From assembly GCA_030248215.1 (NCBI GenBank), contig JASANG010002855.1, forward strand, positions 1 through 64,000: DNA of 64,000 nt. The letters are read 5' to 3'. Below, in pieces: positions 36,835 to 48,467 of the stretch. The notes beneath the pieces were generated by a model, which was given only the letters and a program-made list of their open reading frames with translations, was not told where the DNA came from and made no database searches. The position numbers and the translations under genes are program-made. Position 1 is the first letter of the stretch, and the number at the start of each line of letters is the position of its first letter. Origin of the DNA: Enoplolaimus lenunculus. Its lineage: Eukaryota; Nematoda; Enoplea; Enoplida; Thoracostomopsidae.

Positions 36835-37755
36835 GAGTTGTTCCGGAACACAACAGTGGTGATATTCGTATTTGTGAAAATTTTTTCGTTTCCGAGTCCA
36901 TGTAAAGATCAGGTGCGAAATGTTTTTCTGTGCGTCTGCAATAGAGTAAAGCTTAAGCTTTAGACGAATTTTTTGATTTGCTTATTGTTCCGGAGCGGAA
37001 CAGTGGTGATATTCGTATTTGTGAAAATTTTTCGTTTCCGGGTCCATGTAAAGATCAGGTCGAAACGTTTTTCTGTGCGTCTGCAATAGAGTAAAGCTTA
37101 AGCTTTAGACGAATTTTTTGATTGGCTTATTGTTCCGGAGCGCAACAGTGGTGATTTTCGTATTTCGGAATAATTTTTCGTTTCCGGGTCCATGTAAAGA
37201 TCAGGTCGAAACGTTTTTCTGTGCGTCTGCAATAGAGTAAAGCTTAAGCTTTAGACGAATTTTTTGATTGGCTTATTGTTCCGGAGCGCAACAGTGGTGA
37301 TTTTCGTATTTCGGAATAATTTTTCGTTTCCGGGTCCATGTAAAGATCAGGTCGAAACGTTTTTCTGTGCGACTGCAATAAAGTAAAGCTTAAGCTTTAG
37401 ATGAATTTTTTGATTGGTTTATTGTTCCGGAGCGCAACAGTGGTGATATTCGTATTTGTGAAAATTTTTCGTTTCCGGGTCCATGTAAGGATCAGGCGCG
37501 AAACGTTTTTCTGTGCGTCTGCAATAGAGTAAAGCTTAAGCTTTAGACGAATTTTTTGATTGGCTTATTGTTCCGGAGCGCAACAGTGGTGATTTTCGTA
37601 TTTCGGAATAATTTTTCGTTTCCGGGTCCATGTAAGGATCAGGCGCGAAACGTTTTTCTGTGCGACTGCAATAGAGTAAGCTTATTAGCTTTAGACGAAT
37701 TTTTTTGCTTTGCTTAAGACTTAGGTTTAGGCTCAGGAATAGGCTCATCGTGACG
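36835..37755. repeat. 146-bp tandem array derived from the A left end
   Basis: GTTCCGGAGCG recurs at 36987, 37132, 37278, 37424 and 37570 (steps 145-146). Each unit contains TCCATGTAAAGATCAGG, GAAACGTTTTTCTGTGCG and AAGCTTAAGCTTTAGACGAA, which is the A left TIR plus its first 80 bp, and about 60 bp of foreign DNA. The last unit continues into TTAGGTTTAGGC. Confidence 0.93.
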
Positions 37756-37798
37756 GACGGTGACTGACGGCGCCAGACGCCAAGTATAGCGCAACCCT
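37750..37798. mobile_element. H-family right half
   Basis: GTGACGGACGGTGACTGACGG to AGTATAGCGCAACCCT. Confidence 0.7.
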
Positions 37799-37892
37799 AA
37801 GTCAGGTTAAACAGCGCGATGCTGTCTGGAATTGCTGATGGGAAGTATTTGCAAAACATGAACTCTTGTACATTACTTGCACAGAACTCGTG

Positions 37893-38103
37893 CACTGCAA
37901 AAAATGGTGAGTCAAATTGACTCTCTCTCTGAAATCGGCTCAACGGCCGAACACAACCGGAGACAAATCCGACTCCACCAAAGTCAAATTCGACTCACTA
38001 AATCGCACGTTTGACTCCGGCGGAGTCGAATTTGACTCAGTTTGTGTAGTCCCGCAGAGCCTATTTCGGGGAGAGTCAATTTGACTCACCATTTTTTGCA
38101 GTG
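37893..38103. mobile_element. C-family element, complete
   Basis: CACTGCAAAAAATGGTGAG to CTCACCATTTTTTGCAGTG. Near-perfect palindrome. Confidence 0.88.
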
Positions 38104-38251
38104 TGCTGTGGCACTTTTCGACAATTCGCTTGCACAGCAAGACACCGATTGAGCAGTGTGTGAGATCATAGCTCGGAAGAACGCAGAGTCGTGCTACAAC
38201 TATTACTTATAAACGCGATGGAGTAAAATATATGATGTAATTTTGTAAGTA

Positions 38252-38424
38252 CACTGTAAAAAATCTGTAGTCAAATTGACTCTCTTAGATACAGGCTTTT
38301 CCTGACTACACAAACGGAGTCAAATTTGACTCCGCCAGAGTCACACAGTGAATCGAATTTGACTCTGGCGGAGTCAAATTTGACTCAGTTTGTGTAGTCA
38401 GGAAAAGCTTGTTTCCGAGAGAGC
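38252..38424. mobile_element. C-family element, right end lost
   Basis: CACTGTAAAAAATCTGTAGTC to AAAGCTTGTTTCCGAGAGAG. Confidence 0.78.
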
Positions 38425-39110
38425 TTGTATTGGCTGTGTGATTAAACATTTGTTTTTATTTTGAGGATAAAGTCAATATTCGTTACAATCAATTTTGACG
38501 AATCACATTCGTTCTATTTGTGACCAATTGAAGGACAGATTTTGTTCATTTACAAGATTGAGTACCAGCAAAAGAAGCCTATCGCGATTGGACAGCTAAA
38601 CAACTTTAGAAGCAACCTCAACCAGCGTCCAATGATATTTGTTCTGGTCGGTAACGATATCAAGTGGAAAAGCCGATTACGCTGCGACTTAAATAGAGGC
38701 ATTCACTGCAAATACTGAAAGTTATGTCGAAATTGATTTTGTCTGTTTTACACGCAAAATAAATTGTGTTGTATTCAAGAAATATTGTCTGAAATTTAAA
38801 CCTATTATGTCATGAAATTCGATTATTTATATACTGTTTTAAGAATATAAACGAAGCAACTGTTTTTACATACATAAAAATCAGAAAATAAATTCTTGAA
38901 TATAAAATAACTATTTTTTCAATAAAAAATATTTGTTTCTTATATATTGCAAATAGTGATTTCTTGAATATAAGACATTTTTCTTTTAATCATTTCAGAC
39001 ACAAATTTCTGAGCTGTTTAAGGCTATTTTAATGTTTGAAACACAAGGCAATGTTGAATATTTAACAAATGATGAGTCTTGAAATTTTAAGAAAATGTAT
39101 TTTGTGTGTA
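38425..39110. other. No feature recognised
   Basis: About 690 bp of AT-rich DNA with no exon or known repeat that I can support. Confidence 0.4.
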
Positions 39111-39111
39111 G

Positions 39112-39358
39112 TACACACAAAAAAGTATTTCTGAATTTATTCAGAAAAGCATTTTCTGTGGCAAATCTGAAAAGTTTTTCTGATATTCAAAACAATTTTT
39201 CCAAAAATAACTGGAAAACGTTTATTTTCAGACTTTATTTCAAAACTTTTTTGAAAACTTTTCTGTTATAACAGAAATACTTTTCAAGTGCACCTTGCTT
39301 ATTATATTTCTTAAATGTAAGAAATTTTTTCTTAAATATCAGAAATATTATTTTGAGT
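39112..39358. mobile_element. J-family element
   Basis: CACACAAAAAAGTATTTCTG to AGAAATATTATTTTGAGTG. Confidence 0.8.
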
Positions 39359-39809
39359 GAGGATGCAACGGAACTACAACAAGTACAGAAACTTTTGGCT
39401 ATGATAGGCAGCGTTTCTTTCAAGCGAGCCGGTTGTTTATTGAAGTGAACAAGTCTAAGGCGGCTTAAAGAAACATTTCAATTTTGATTATCCAGTGTAC
39501 ATGGTACTAGAATAGACTGTGTTATAGTAGCTGTAAATTTGCATTTGCTAGTTCCAGTTTTTTTAATACTACTCGTTGAACTCCAAATTGTAAGCCGAGA
39601 GTTGATTATGTCTTTAGCGTACATATTTCTGTCAGTTTAATTTTTTTATCAAAACGTATCGGAACTGGAATTTTTCAAATTTACAATTTAAATCAATAAA
39701 AATCGATACGCTTTGATATACAAGAAATCGGTTTCTACTGATCATTGAAGTGCACTACTATAAAGTTGCCATCGACTATAAGCTACATCGTATATTCAAA
39801 CTAGCCCTT
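39359..39809. other. No feature recognised
   Basis: AT-rich intergenic DNA. Confidence 0.4.
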
Positions 39810-39907
39810 GTGCCTAAGTGTATTCTTTCGCTTAGGCTTAGGCATAGCATTCGGTTTAGGAATTTGGTTATATATCGTACTGTTTGCGGCCCTGTTCTAT
39901 ACATTGG
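39810..39907. mobile_element. A-family right half
   Basis: CGCTTAGGCTTAGGC to CCTGTTCTATACATTGGC. Confidence 0.7.
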
Positions 39908-40093
39908 CTAAAATATTAAATACGCAATGTACAGCGTGTAAGCACATTTTCTAAGAAAGTCAAGTATGCAAGCATGTGAGATATGCTTGTTCTAGTGCAT
40001 ATGCAATAAATGCAATACACATTGTATAGTATGCTTGCCGGCAGCCTACGGTCGACACAGATAGTCGACGAAACATGAAGCTTGAGAGGCGGA

Positions 40094-40174
40094 CTGTGCG
40101 GCGCAGTGGTAGAGTAATCGCTTCACGATCCGTAGGCTAACAGTTCGATCCTTCCCTTTGGAGGTCCGCTTTTC
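40094..40174 (+). pseudogene. tRNA-like sequence
   Basis: Excellent A box (GGCGCAGTGGTAGAG) and B box (AGTTCGATCC). GCGGAC at the 5' end can pair with GTCCGC at the 3' end. Too many bases lie between B box and acceptor 3' strand for a standard tRNA, so it is a tRNA relic or SINE head. Confidence 0.5.
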
Positions 40175-40540
40175 AAGTTGCTTAGTTGAAAAGTCTGTAG
40201 TCCCGGTTCCTACCTATAGATTGACAAAATATAATCAAAGGTTCAAACGACACACGAGATTTTCACGCCGAAAATCACCGTTTCCGTTGTCAACTTAGAT
40301 TTCAGCTGAAATTAAAAAATATTCATGCTCAAACCGCCTTTATTCGCTGAGGATTCCAAATATTTCGCAAAACCTTTGTCACAAAACATTTTTTGTTCAT
40401 TTGCCTTTAATTTAATGATGGCGGTACGTCAAACTCGCACTGAGTTAATTAACAGGTTCGTACCAAATTGCATAGAATTATGCATGTATTGTTAATAATT
40501 TGCATAATTGTATATATTCATTACGGTACGTGTTTTACTT
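40175..40540. other. No feature recognised
   Basis: AT-rich intergenic DNA. Confidence 0.4.
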
Positions 40541-40544
40541 TTAA

Positions 40545-40799
40545 CCTTTTACCTCATAGAGTATACTGTGAGCAACTAAATACAAGTAATATACGAGTAA
40601 CACAGACACTTTAAGCAGTGTTTAACAATTGTAACATATATGCGCAGTGCAAAATTTCTACACGATGTGAGAGCCCCCTCGGGCTCGAGCGTCAAACTCC
40701 TATAGCTGAATGGTCATCGTAAACGCCTCAAACCTGAGAGACTGGGGATTGAATCTTTATCTTGAAGTTACATCTCATTGAATATATGTGAGAGAGGGT
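40545..40799 (+). mobile_element. G-family element, diverged
   Basis: TTAA then CCTTTTACCTCATAGAG on the left; ATATGTGAGAGAGGG then TTAA on the right. tRNA-like module at about 40707-40775 with A box TAGCTGAATGGTCATCG. Confidence 0.75.
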
Positions 40800-41044
40800 T
40801 TAAGAGCGTCCTGTTTTCTTATAACATTGCAATGGAGAGTAGGCACAAGCTGTAGACTATCGTTTAGGCGAACTCTTTGGCTTGGGCAGTCTTTGTCAGT
40901 TGGTCTACATACGTGGTGCCACATACAATTGCCAATTAATAACAAAATGTTTGAGTTCCGTCATTTTTGTTCTGTTTTAGTGCTTTAAATATCAGAATGT
41001 CACGAATCTTGACCTTGTGATAAGCGTGCGTTCATTAGCAGAAG

Positions 41045-41170
41045 CGGATCCTGAAAATCACCATTGGCACCGAAGGGAAAATTGTAAAATAGGGACTTTA
41101 CCATTTTGTGACTAAAAATTTCTGACGGGGGCGTAGGCACCGCTGCCCCTCTCCAGATCCGCTAGAGTTC
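41045..41170. mobile_element. M-family fragment
   Basis: GCGGATCCTGAAAATCACC to CTCCAGATCCGCTAG, with ACTTTACCATTTTGTGAC in the middle. GCGGATC at both ends is inverted. Confidence 0.5.
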
Positions 41171-41454
41171 ACTAGCTGCTTATATTGAATTTAACCGTTG
41201 TAGGGATACCGTTTAGAAGATCCAAGTCAATATGGCACGTTATTAAAGTAATTATCTTCAGAATGAATGCCAGAACGAGGCCCAGGTTTCTGTTCTACTG
41301 CCAGTGGCAAACGTTAATTATTTACTGAAAAAATACAGCGAAAAAGCAACAGCTGAAACCAGAAAATAGCTGAAAATACCTCGAAAATTGAGCTATAGAA
41401 TATTCGAAAAAAACAACGCTATTTTTGGATAATTCTCATTCTGCGATCACCGGT
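41171..41454. other. No feature recognised
   Basis: Intergenic DNA. Confidence 0.35.
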
Positions 41455-41560
41455 TGATCCAAATCGGGGGGAGGGCGTACGCCCGCGTGTCAGAAATGTT
41501 ATTGTGATAAAATGGTAAGGTCCGTTTACCTTATACGATTTTTCCAATCAGAAAATTTTC
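41455..41560. mobile_element. M-family remnant
   Basis: GATAAAATGGTAAGGTCCG and GGGCGTACGCCC resemble the other M fragments. Confidence 0.4.
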
Positions 41561-41937
41561 AGATATACGGTGAAAAAATTGCGTTTCATAACTTTTGCCA
41601 GCCCGACTCCTTGTGAGGAATTGCTGCATCTGTCGGTACGTCTGCCGATGCGGAATGTTTGTTGTAATTTGATCACAACTCATGGTAACTACATTTCGTG
41701 TTATCACTCGTAGCGCTGTGCTACGATGGTGCGAGTATCTGTGGTTTGAGAAGCCGTATACAGTTTGTTGATTTTAACCTTTCAACTTGAGCCAATTTAA
41801 AAAACAAAGTGCAAGATTAGCAGAGTTTATACAGCAGGAGGCGTCCCATCGCTTCAGAAAAAAACCGACCTACGACTCGGGTGTCGGTCAGAATTATTTA
41901 CGGGAGGTTTTCTGGTAATTTCGATAGTGAAATTTTG
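41561..41937. other. No feature recognised
   Basis: Intergenic DNA. Confidence 0.35.
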
Positions 41938-42414
41938 GCCCATGTAAAGATCACGAGCGGACCGTTTTTCTGTAGAACTAGAAAAGAGGAAGCAAAAACT
42001 TTAGAGTAATAGATTTACTTGGCTTATGCTTTAGGCTTAGGCTTAACCCTTTCTCATATGAATATTTTCTATTTCCCCTGAGACCTACTTTTAGGCTCGG
42101 ATTCGAACTCCAGTGACTGGAGTGGGAGGCGTATACCATCACCACTCAGCTATAGGAGCTTGACGCTCAAGCGCGAGGGGGCTCTCACGTCTTGTGATGA
42201 TTTAGTACTATGTATACGTGTTGCAATTGTTAAACACGGTGCGATATATATTATTTACCGTATATACACTGCGCTGAGTTGCCTATAGGCAACTCAATGT
42301 GAGAAGGTATTAAAGATAGTTGTGAGAAGGGGTTAAGAATATGCTCATTCTTACGCTTAGACTTAGGAATATGCTTATAATACTATTCCGACGCTGTTCT
42401 TTACATTGCCCCAG
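41938..42414. mobile_element. A-family element split by a G element
   Basis: GGCCCATGTAAAGATCACG to TGTTCTTTACATTGCCC. G sits at 42047-42332, between GGCTTAGGC and GAATATGCTC, which are contiguous in other A copies. Confidence 0.86.
42047..42332 (-). mobile_element. G-family element, TTAA target, inside A
   Basis: CCCTTTCTCATATG on the left, TTGTGAGAAGGGG on the right, TTAA on both sides. The right end carries a small extra copy (GTGAGAAGGTATTAAAGATA). tRNA-like module at 42084-42160, minus strand. Confidence 0.86.
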
Positions 42415-42417
42415 ACT

Positions 42418-42754
42418 CATAAGGTTATTTCAAACTTTTCTAAAGTTAATTTTTTCTATGTTCACAATTATCGGGAGGGAATATATCCGTTCTATCTTTG
42501 CCTTTGTATATGCCCTGTTATTGAAAAATATTTTTCGTATAGTTTTGGGGGTCGCTTTTGCGAAGACACAATTATTAATGCATTGTCCTTCGAGCAGTTA
42601 ATACACGCCGGTTAGTTTAATGGTTCAATTATTCAAAACAAAGGAAGTTTATATATTATTTATTCAAATTATTTCTTAAAATAACAATAGAAACGCATAA
42701 AATAACAATAATTAAAGTCACTCGATTGAAAAGAATAATAAATTGAGCCAACGT
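42418..42754. other. No feature recognised
   Basis: A + strand ORF at 42406-42615 is open, but I see no family match or splice support. Confidence 0.35.
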
Positions 42755-44256
42755 TACTTTTAGGGACGTAACAGTGGATTAAGCGTATTCCTAAACCTAA
42801 ACCTAAACCTGAGCGTTGCAAAAATGTGTTGCTAAGCCTAAGCATAAGCGTTGCAAAAATGTATTCCTAAGCCTAAGCGTTGTAAAAATGTGTTCCTAAG
42901 CCGAAGCGTTGCAAAAATGTGTTCCTAAGCCTAAGCGTTGTAAAAATGTGTTCCTAAGCCGAAGCGTTGCAAAAATGTGTTCCTAAGCCTAAGCGTTGTA
43001 AAAATGTGTTCCTAAGCCTAAGCGTTGTAAAAATGTGTTCCTAAGCCTAAGCGTTGTAAAAATGTGTTCCTAAGCCTAAGCGTTGTAAAAATGTGTTCCT
43101 AAGCCTAAGCGTTGTAAAAATGTGTTCCTAAGCCTAAGCGTTGTAAAAATGTGTTCCTAAGCCTAAGCGTTGTAAAAATGTGTTCCTAAGCCTAAGCGTT
43201 GTAAAAATGTGTTCCTAAGCATAAGCGTTGCAAAAATGTATTCCTAAGCCTAAGCGTTGTAAAAATGTGTTCCTAAGCCTAAGCGTTGTAAAAATGTGTT
43301 CCTAAGCCTAAGCGTTGCAAAAATGTGTTCCTAAGCCTAAGCGTTGTAAAAATGTGTTCCTAAGCCTAAGCGTTGTAAAAATGTGTTCCTAAGCCTAAGC
43401 GTTGTAAAAATGTGTTCCTAAGCCTAAGCGTTGTAAAAATGTGTTCCTAAGCCTAAGCGTTGTAAAAATGTGTTCCTAAGCCTAAGCGTTGTAAAAATGT
43501 GTTCCTAAGCATAAGCGTTGCAAAAATGTGTTCCTTAGTCTAAGCGTTGCAAAAATGTGTTCCTTAGTCTAAGCGTTGCAAAAATGTGTTCCTTAGTTTA
43601 AGCGTTGCAAAAATGTGTTCCTTAGTCTAAGCGTTGCAAAAATGTGTTCCTAAAGCCTAAGCGTTGTAAAAATGTGTTCCTAAGCCTAAGCGTTGTAAAA
43701 ATGTGTTCCTAAGCCTAAGCGTTGTAAAAATGTGTTCCTAAGCCTAAGCGTTGTAAAAATGTGTTCCTAAGCCTAAGCGTTGCAAAAATGTGTTCCTAAG
43801 CATAAGCGTTGCAAAAATGTATTCCTAAGCCTAAGCGTTGTAAAAATGTGTTCCTAAGCCTAAGCGTTGTAAAAATGTGTTCCTAAGCCTAAGCGTTGTA
43901 AAAATGTGTTCCTAAGCATAAGCGTTGTAAAAATGTGTTCCTAAGCCTAAGCGTTGCAAAAATGTGTTCCTAAGCATAAGCGTTGCAAAAATGTATTCCT
44001 AAGCCTAAGCGTTGTAAAAATGTGTTCCTAAGCCTAAGCGTTGTAAAAATGTGTTCCTAAGCCTAAGCGTTGTAAAAATGTGTTCCTAAGCATAAGCGTT
44101 GCAAAAATGTGTTCCTTAGTCTAAGCGTTGCAAAAATGTGTTCCTTAGTCTAAGTGTTGCAAAAATGTGTTCCTTAGTTTAAGCGTTGCAAAAATGTGTT
44201 CCTTAGTCTAAGCGTTGCAAAAATGTGTTCCTAAAGCCTAAGCGTTGCAAAAATTG
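42755..44256. repeat. 29-bp minisatellite, ~48 units, grown inside an A2 element
   Basis: The unit is GTTGTAAAAATGTGTTCC followed by TAAGCCTAAGC, so each carries TAAGCC, the nematode-type telomere hexamer in another register. The left flank GTTACTTTTAGGGACGTAACAG is the A2 TIR, and solo A2 copies at 47390 and 55372 contain only one or two units. A block with the TTCCTTAGTC variant and a 30-bp unit recurs 581 bp apart (43651 and 44232), so 20 units were duplicated as a block. The right A2 end is missing. Confidence 0.95.
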
Positions 44257-44394
44257 AAATTGGGGGGCACGTCGATAAAATATGCCTTTTTATATTGGGA
44301 TTTATGCCAAATTTTTGACTGCAAAATTATACGGGGCGCCTCCTGTTGGTGTGCCAATAGCCAATCAAAATGCATGTAGTTCAGCTCATCAGCT

Positions 44395-44591
44395 CGGTCT
44401 ATGCAGAGATCAGGGGCGGACTGTTTTTTGTGGTACTGCAATTGACCGGGTGGTTGGACAAATTTTTACATTAGCGTTCGCATTATAAGGTGGATGACCC
44501 ATAAAGCTTCTGAGTTTTAGACCAGTTTTTTATTTAGGCGTACGTTTAGGAATATGCTCATGCTACTGTTACAACCCTTATCTGTACGTTG
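44395..44591. mobile_element. A-family element
   Basis: GGTCTATGCAGAGATCAGGGG to CTTATCTGTACGTTGTCC. Flanks ATCAGCTC and ATCACTTC agree at 6 of 8. Confidence 0.75.
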
Positions 44592-44705
44592 TCCATCACT
44601 TCGGGGTTTGTAATGGTCTGACGGGACCTGCAGTTATTCTCGTGATAACTAGCCGTTTTGATATATAAGATGTTTGGTTGAGCAAAGAGTCGATGATCAA
44701 CTCTT

Positions 44706-45055
44706 CAGACAAGAGTTAGCTACCCTTGCAACAACACTCAAAATAATATTTCTGATATTTAAGAAAAAATTTCTTACATTTGAGAAATATGATTAGCAAG
44801 GTGCGCTTGAAAAGTATTTCTGTTATAACAGAAATGTTTTCAAAAAACGTTTTGAAATAAAATCTGAAAATCAACGTTTTCACGTTATTTTTAGAAAAAT
44901 TGTCTTAAATATCAGCAAAACTTTTCAGATTTGCTACAGAAAACAGTTTTCTGAATAAATTCAGAAATACTTTTTTTTGTGAATATGAGTGACATAAAAA
45001 GTACCACCTCGCGTTGCGTTTATCCACACTTCCTCATTTGTAAACTGGGGTCAGC
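44706..45055. mobile_element. I-family element split by a J element
   Basis: ACAAGAGTTAGCTACCCTTG left of J and AGTACCACCTCGCGTTGCG right of it together read as an I left arm. J is at 44738-44990. Confidence 0.65.
44738..44990. mobile_element. J-family element inside I
   Basis: CACTCAAAATAATATTTCTG to TTTTTGTGAATATGAGTG. Confidence 0.8.
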
Positions 45056-45165
45056 TAGATACTGAATACATTTAAAATAGGACTGAATGTCAAGTCATAA
45101 ATACAACGGACCATGTTTTACAACAATTTTTTTGACTCAACCCCTATAAACGAATGGGATATGTG

Positions 45166-45330
45166 CTGGCCCATAGCCGGCACGCATTGTTAGGAGAGCT
45201 AAATATTTTTCACGAGGAGCATACAAGGGTTTTCGATGACTTTACAAGCAAGGTTGAAAATTTTCTATGCGGACAAAACTTTTTCCAAATAGACTAACCC
45301 CTACTGGCCAATCATTATGGCTACGCGTGG
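45166..45330. mobile_element. D-family element
   Basis: TGGCCCATAGCCGGCACGC to ATTATGGCTACGCGTGG, with the D core. Confidence 0.75.
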
Positions 45331-45730
45331 GATATGAGTAGAACTCTGATGGGGTGCCGGGCAAGGGCGTGTCTGAAAGCAAAAATTTCGAATTATGGAG
45401 CCCCGAAATTTATTCAGTGCCTCCAAATATAATTTTCTGCGAACGCTGCTGGTACCGGGTACACTCTTGGCGACCATCCGCTATTGTTGGAACAAAATGC
45501 TTCAATCCCTTTATGATATTTGCACCTGGAAAGTGAGGTATTGGAGCAAAACTGATCTATTTTATGTGTTGCCTATATAGTTTTCGCCTTGTGTTACTCC
45601 GCTTCAACTTAAAGGTATTCATTAAACCTAACCAATTAAATCTACTTTTTTCCTCAATTCAGGCTAATGAACCTAAAATTATATATATACCTTTGTTTTT
45701 CGAGCGGTACGCGTTTCATACTTACAACGT
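45331..45730. other. Intergenic; short repeat shared with ~33380
   Basis: AAATTTATTCAGTGCCTCC repeats the 33380 motif. Open frames here lack splice or family support. Confidence 0.35.
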
Positions 45731-46063
45731 AGGGTGCAACCGGAGGTGAAAAATACCGGAGCCGGAGCCGGAGGTCATCGAAACTTGCCTGAGCCGGAGC
45801 TGAAACCGGAGGTGAGGTGAAATTAGATTGTAAAAATGATGGTTAGTTAATGATTTTGCCAATATCTGCAATATGTTGTTATTAAGACGTTTGGATTTAT
45901 ACGCTAATTTTCTGCGAACTTTCGGAAATCGTTTCCTGAAAATTGTGACAGAAGTAAATCGAAACGCGCTAAACAGATAAATTTTGCAAAATTATGCAAA
46001 ATTTTACTACCGAATTTGCCGGAACCTCCGGCAAAAGGCAGACCTCCGGTTGTACCCTGTTAG
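45731..46063. mobile_element. K-family element
   Basis: TAGGGTGCAACCGGAGGTG to GACCTCCGGTTGTACCCTG. Flanks TTACAACG and TTAGAAGG agree at 6 of 8. Confidence 0.82.
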
Positions 46064-46249
46064 AAGGTTTCTGTTTAAAATTGGTTTGTGGCTGACGGTG
46101 GTATTATTGTGTCCAAAACAGAAATATTTCAAATCAGAGATTGATTTCGTTGAATTTTTTTCAAAAAATTGCAGAACTTTCTATCATTTTTAGAAATTGA
46201 CTGTTACACGCTTTCCCCATATGTAAAGTTAAGATTGGTTTCGCATGCA

Positions 46250-46424
46250 ACAAATAGGCTTTTCCAGACTACACAAACTGAGCCAATATTCGACACGGCC
46301 ATAGTCAAATGTGTGACTCTGTGAATGGAATTTGGCTCTGGTGGAGTCGAATTTTGATTCAATTTGTGTAGTGCCGAAAACCTGTTTCGGAGAGAGTCAA
46401 TTTGACTCACCATTTTTTGCAGTG
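46250..46424. mobile_element. C-family element, left end lost
   Basis: AAATAGGCTTTTCCAGACTAC to CACCATTTTTTGCAGTG. Confidence 0.8.
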
Positions 46425-46912
46425 TTTGTTTGAAGCGCATATGAAGGATGTGCACAAAAACTAAAACCTTAGTAGACCTTTTTTTCTGTGTTTTTATGTC
46501 AGGTTAAACAGAAAAATCCCACCTTTTACGCCATCTTGTCACTTAAAATATTGTCTTTATTTAAGAAATATTGCCTGAAATTTATGAATATTAATCGAAT
46601 TAGCGACAAAAATTAAGAAAATTTACATCAAAAATCAGCGCTTGAATTTGTTTCATAGCAACGATAAGGAATAATTTGTAAACTACGAAATGATACTGAA
46701 AGAATTGAAATCATTCTACGCATAAGCACACCTTTTGTTTGATTTGTGTTAACGGGTCGTGCATTTTCGGTTATTTTCCGTAGAAGGCGTTTAGCCATAA
46801 ATGGTTTAATTGTATATAAGTTGTAGGTTTGGGTGTCGCATGAACGTCCTCGCTTGTAACCTTTGCTTATGAAATATATATTTAACCGTATATGTGATTA
46901 TATGTAGAGCTC
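46425..46912. other. No feature recognised
   Basis: AT-rich intergenic DNA. Confidence 0.4.
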
Positions 46913-47345
46913 GTATTCTCAAATGTGTGTAGCACCAATCACCATCACCAGTTGGTGGTTATAGGTCTTGTAACTTTCGAACCATATATTTCAAAGGCTC
47001 AAAATTCTGTACATTGTTCGCAAATGATGTGCTTTTACTCCTAGAATAATTTTGAGTTCAACAACTGCCATAGTGAGTTTGAAACCGTATTACTAACTGA
47101 TGATGGATGCTATACACATTTGAGAATAATAGCCTATGGCCCGTATTCTCAAATGCGTATAGCACCTATCGTCAATTAGCGATAGGTTTTCAAACTGGCA
47201 CGAACATCTGCAATTGCAGATCTCAAAATTGCTACAGAAGTAGTGCTTAATCAAACGCGAACGATGTGCTGAATTTCGAACCTCAACATGCTCATGTTTG
47301 CATAACCTGCATTAGGGTGGGGCTGTACACAGTTCAGAATACATG
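46913..47345. mobile_element. Two adjacent E-family elements
   Basis: First copy 46913-47128 (CGTATTCTCAAATGTGTG to ACACATTTGAGAATAATAG), second 47137-47345 (CCCGTATTCTCAAATGCG to GTACACAGTTCAGAATAC). Only about 10 bp separate them. Confidence 0.75.
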
Positions 47346-47389
47346 TCCTTTGATTTTGGCTCAGTTTAGTTTTATAAACCTTATTATAG

Positions 47390-47590
47390 ACGCTAACCGA
47401 TTAACTAAAATCAGTTGAACAGCCTACTTTGAGCGTATTCCTAAGCCTATGCCTACGCCTAAGCGTTGCAAAAGCGTATTCTTAAACCTATGACTAAGTC
47501 TAAGAAAAAATGTAATCTAGAATCTAAACCTACTCTTTTATACACCCAGCAGAAACCTGGACGTCCCTTAAAGTAACATGGGCCACATTT
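47390..47590. mobile_element. A2 element
   Basis: GAGCGTATTCCTAAGCC, GCGTTGCAAAAGCGTATTC, TGTAATCTAGAATCTAAACC, right end CCCTTAAAGTAACATGGGCC. Left TIR degraded. Confidence 0.75.
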
Positions 47591-47730
47591 TTAATCATTT
47601 GCTAAAAGTATAATATTCGACTTTGTACATCTATTTTTAACTATAGTTGTTGATAGGTTTTTGTAATTTTTTCTGCATCATGCATTTGATAGTATTAGAG
47701 CGTAAAATCAGATGTATTTTAAGTGATATA

Positions 47731-48129
47731 CTGTAGTGACCCGAATAAGAGGGGTTAATGAGAGGGGGTCCTCATTTTGAGTCCAATCAAAAGGAGTGCA
47801 TAGGCGGATAGAATTCCTAACCCTATTTAGAGTCCATGAATATTTATTATCCTTAATTGTAGTGCATAAATGACTCCAGAATTATATAAAGTTGAGTTCG
47901 AAATTTTAATGCATACTTCAGTTTAACATAGTATAACCTTGCACTATCATTCACACATTTAATACAAGACAAATAAACGTTTAATTCAACGGATAATTGC
48001 AATACTGAATATATATCAGTAACGAAGGGCGGGTTAAAGATAAATAACAGTCCGCAACTGAATAACGGGGGGGTACCCTCTAGAAAGGCCAAATAAATAT
48101 CAGTCCGACCCTCATTCGGGTCACTACAC
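47731..48129. mobile_element. F-family element with TA target
   Basis: CTGTAGTGACCCGAATAAGAG to CATTCGGGTCACTACA, after TA. Confidence 0.83.
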
Positions 48130-48281
48130 TATATGTATATATAGTTAAGTACAAATTTTTTTCCAAAATACTTGGTTTTTGAACCAACACAGTTGAAATA
48201 TGTAAATAATCGCTTGATTTTAACGAATTTTCAATTTTCAGATAATTTAAATTTATAAATGTATCGTATAAAACTGTCGTT

Positions 48282-48467
48282 CACTGTAAATTTTAGTGAG
48301 TTGATTTTAACTCACATAGAGCTGAATTACTCAGTCTGAGTTAGGACATCAGAACTCAAAATTTTGAGTTGATTCAATTCATTCTGAGCTAATTAACCCA
48401 CTCTCCCAGAGTCAACTCAATTCATAGTGAGCTGAATTGATTAATCAACTCATTTTAATTTACAGTG
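48282..48467. mobile_element. B-family element, shortened
   Basis: CACTGTAAATTTTAGTGAG to CATTTTAATTTACAGTG. Confidence 0.82.

Noticed and set aside
42755-44256. CRISPR-like array of short repeats
   Set aside because: Units are contiguous with no unique spacers, and the context is a eukaryotic transposon.
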